DNA of 7,217 nt from Candidatus Firestonebacteria bacterium RIFOXYA2_FULL_40_8. GTDB taxonomy: Bacteria; Oederibacteriota; D2-FULL-39-29. Under the pieces are notes generated by a model. It was not told the origin of the DNA. It did not search any database and saw only the letters and a program-made list of their open reading frames with translations. The position numbers were made by a program, and so were the translations under genes. The stretch is taken from positions 1,640 through 8,856 of the forward strand of contig MFGS01000021.1 in assembly GCA_001778355.1 (NCBI GenBank). The letters are read 5' to 3'. Positions 7,183-7,217 of the stretch are shown here, piece after piece (positions within the stretch are counted from its first letter, which is position 1; each line of letters starts with the position of its first letter).

Positions 7183-7217
7183 TCAGAAGCCATTCTCTTT
7201 TTTTGATTTTTCAATTA
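7183..7217 (-). CDS. 3' end of a gene entering from the right edge, possibly Gfo/Idh/MocA-type oxidoreductase
   Basis: Only the last codons are inside the window: the minus strand reads IEKSKKENGF then TGA at 7183-7185. The piece is too short to identify alone. The support comes from its close DNA match to 3771-3804, where the same ending follows PVTPESARIVLDV, a pattern like the tail of Gfo/Idh/MocA oxidoreductases. It ends 71 bases before the ferric-reductase-like gene on the same strand. Function is an inference from that match. Confidence 0.5.
   Translation of the reverse strand, partial: IEKSKKENGF
7184..7217. repeat. Direct repeat B, copy 2 (truncated by right edge)
   Basis: The counterpart of 3771-3804. 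It lies in the last codons of the gene entering from the right edge. The match reaches the final base of the window, so the repeat probably continues outside it. Confidence 0.75.

Overview
The window looks like a fragment of an AT-rich genome from a diderm (Gram-negative-type) bacterium. All credible genes read on the minus strand, from the right edge towards the left. The evidence for an outer membrane is a TonB-dependent receptor with plug and barrel, exported beta-propeller proteins with signal peptides, and a FlgD/T9SS-like C-terminal domain on one of them. That mix (multi-Asp-box proteins, TolB-like propellers, Gfo/Idh/MocA-like tails) is common in PVC/FCB-related and uncultured candidate phyla. 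No marker gene in the window fixes the taxon.

Layout in transcription order (right to left). (1) 7183-7217: the last codons of a gene entering from the right edge. (2) 6341-7111: a polytopic membrane protein with a ferric-reductase/MsrQ-like helix. It overlaps by 4 bases (ATGA) the start of (3) 4164-6344, a TonB-dependent receptor whose plug and barrel motifs resemble heme/hemoglobin-type receptors. Together these form a likely translationally coupled iron or heme uptake and reduction unit. (4) 3679-4163: about 485 bases with no intact gene. It holds a 38-codon ORF with a good ribosome binding site, and a chimeric gene remnant (3761-3946) that joins a copy of the N-terminus of gene (6) to a tail like that of gene (1). 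(5) 2503-3678 and 1219-2490: two halves of one exported 13-repeat Asp-box (BNR) beta-propeller protein. They are in the same frame and separated only by an in-frame TAA. (6) 1-1186: the N-terminal 395 codons of an exported TolB/PD40-like beta-propeller protein running off the left edge.

The most notable features are the interrupted BNR gene and the two dispersed repeats that meet inside the chimeric remnant. One repeat is shared with the start of the PD40 gene and the other with the gene end at the right edge. This points to past duplication and deletion between neighbouring genes. I see no RNA gene, CRISPR array, insertion sequence, phage gene or recognisable defence system, and I do not claim a new system here.
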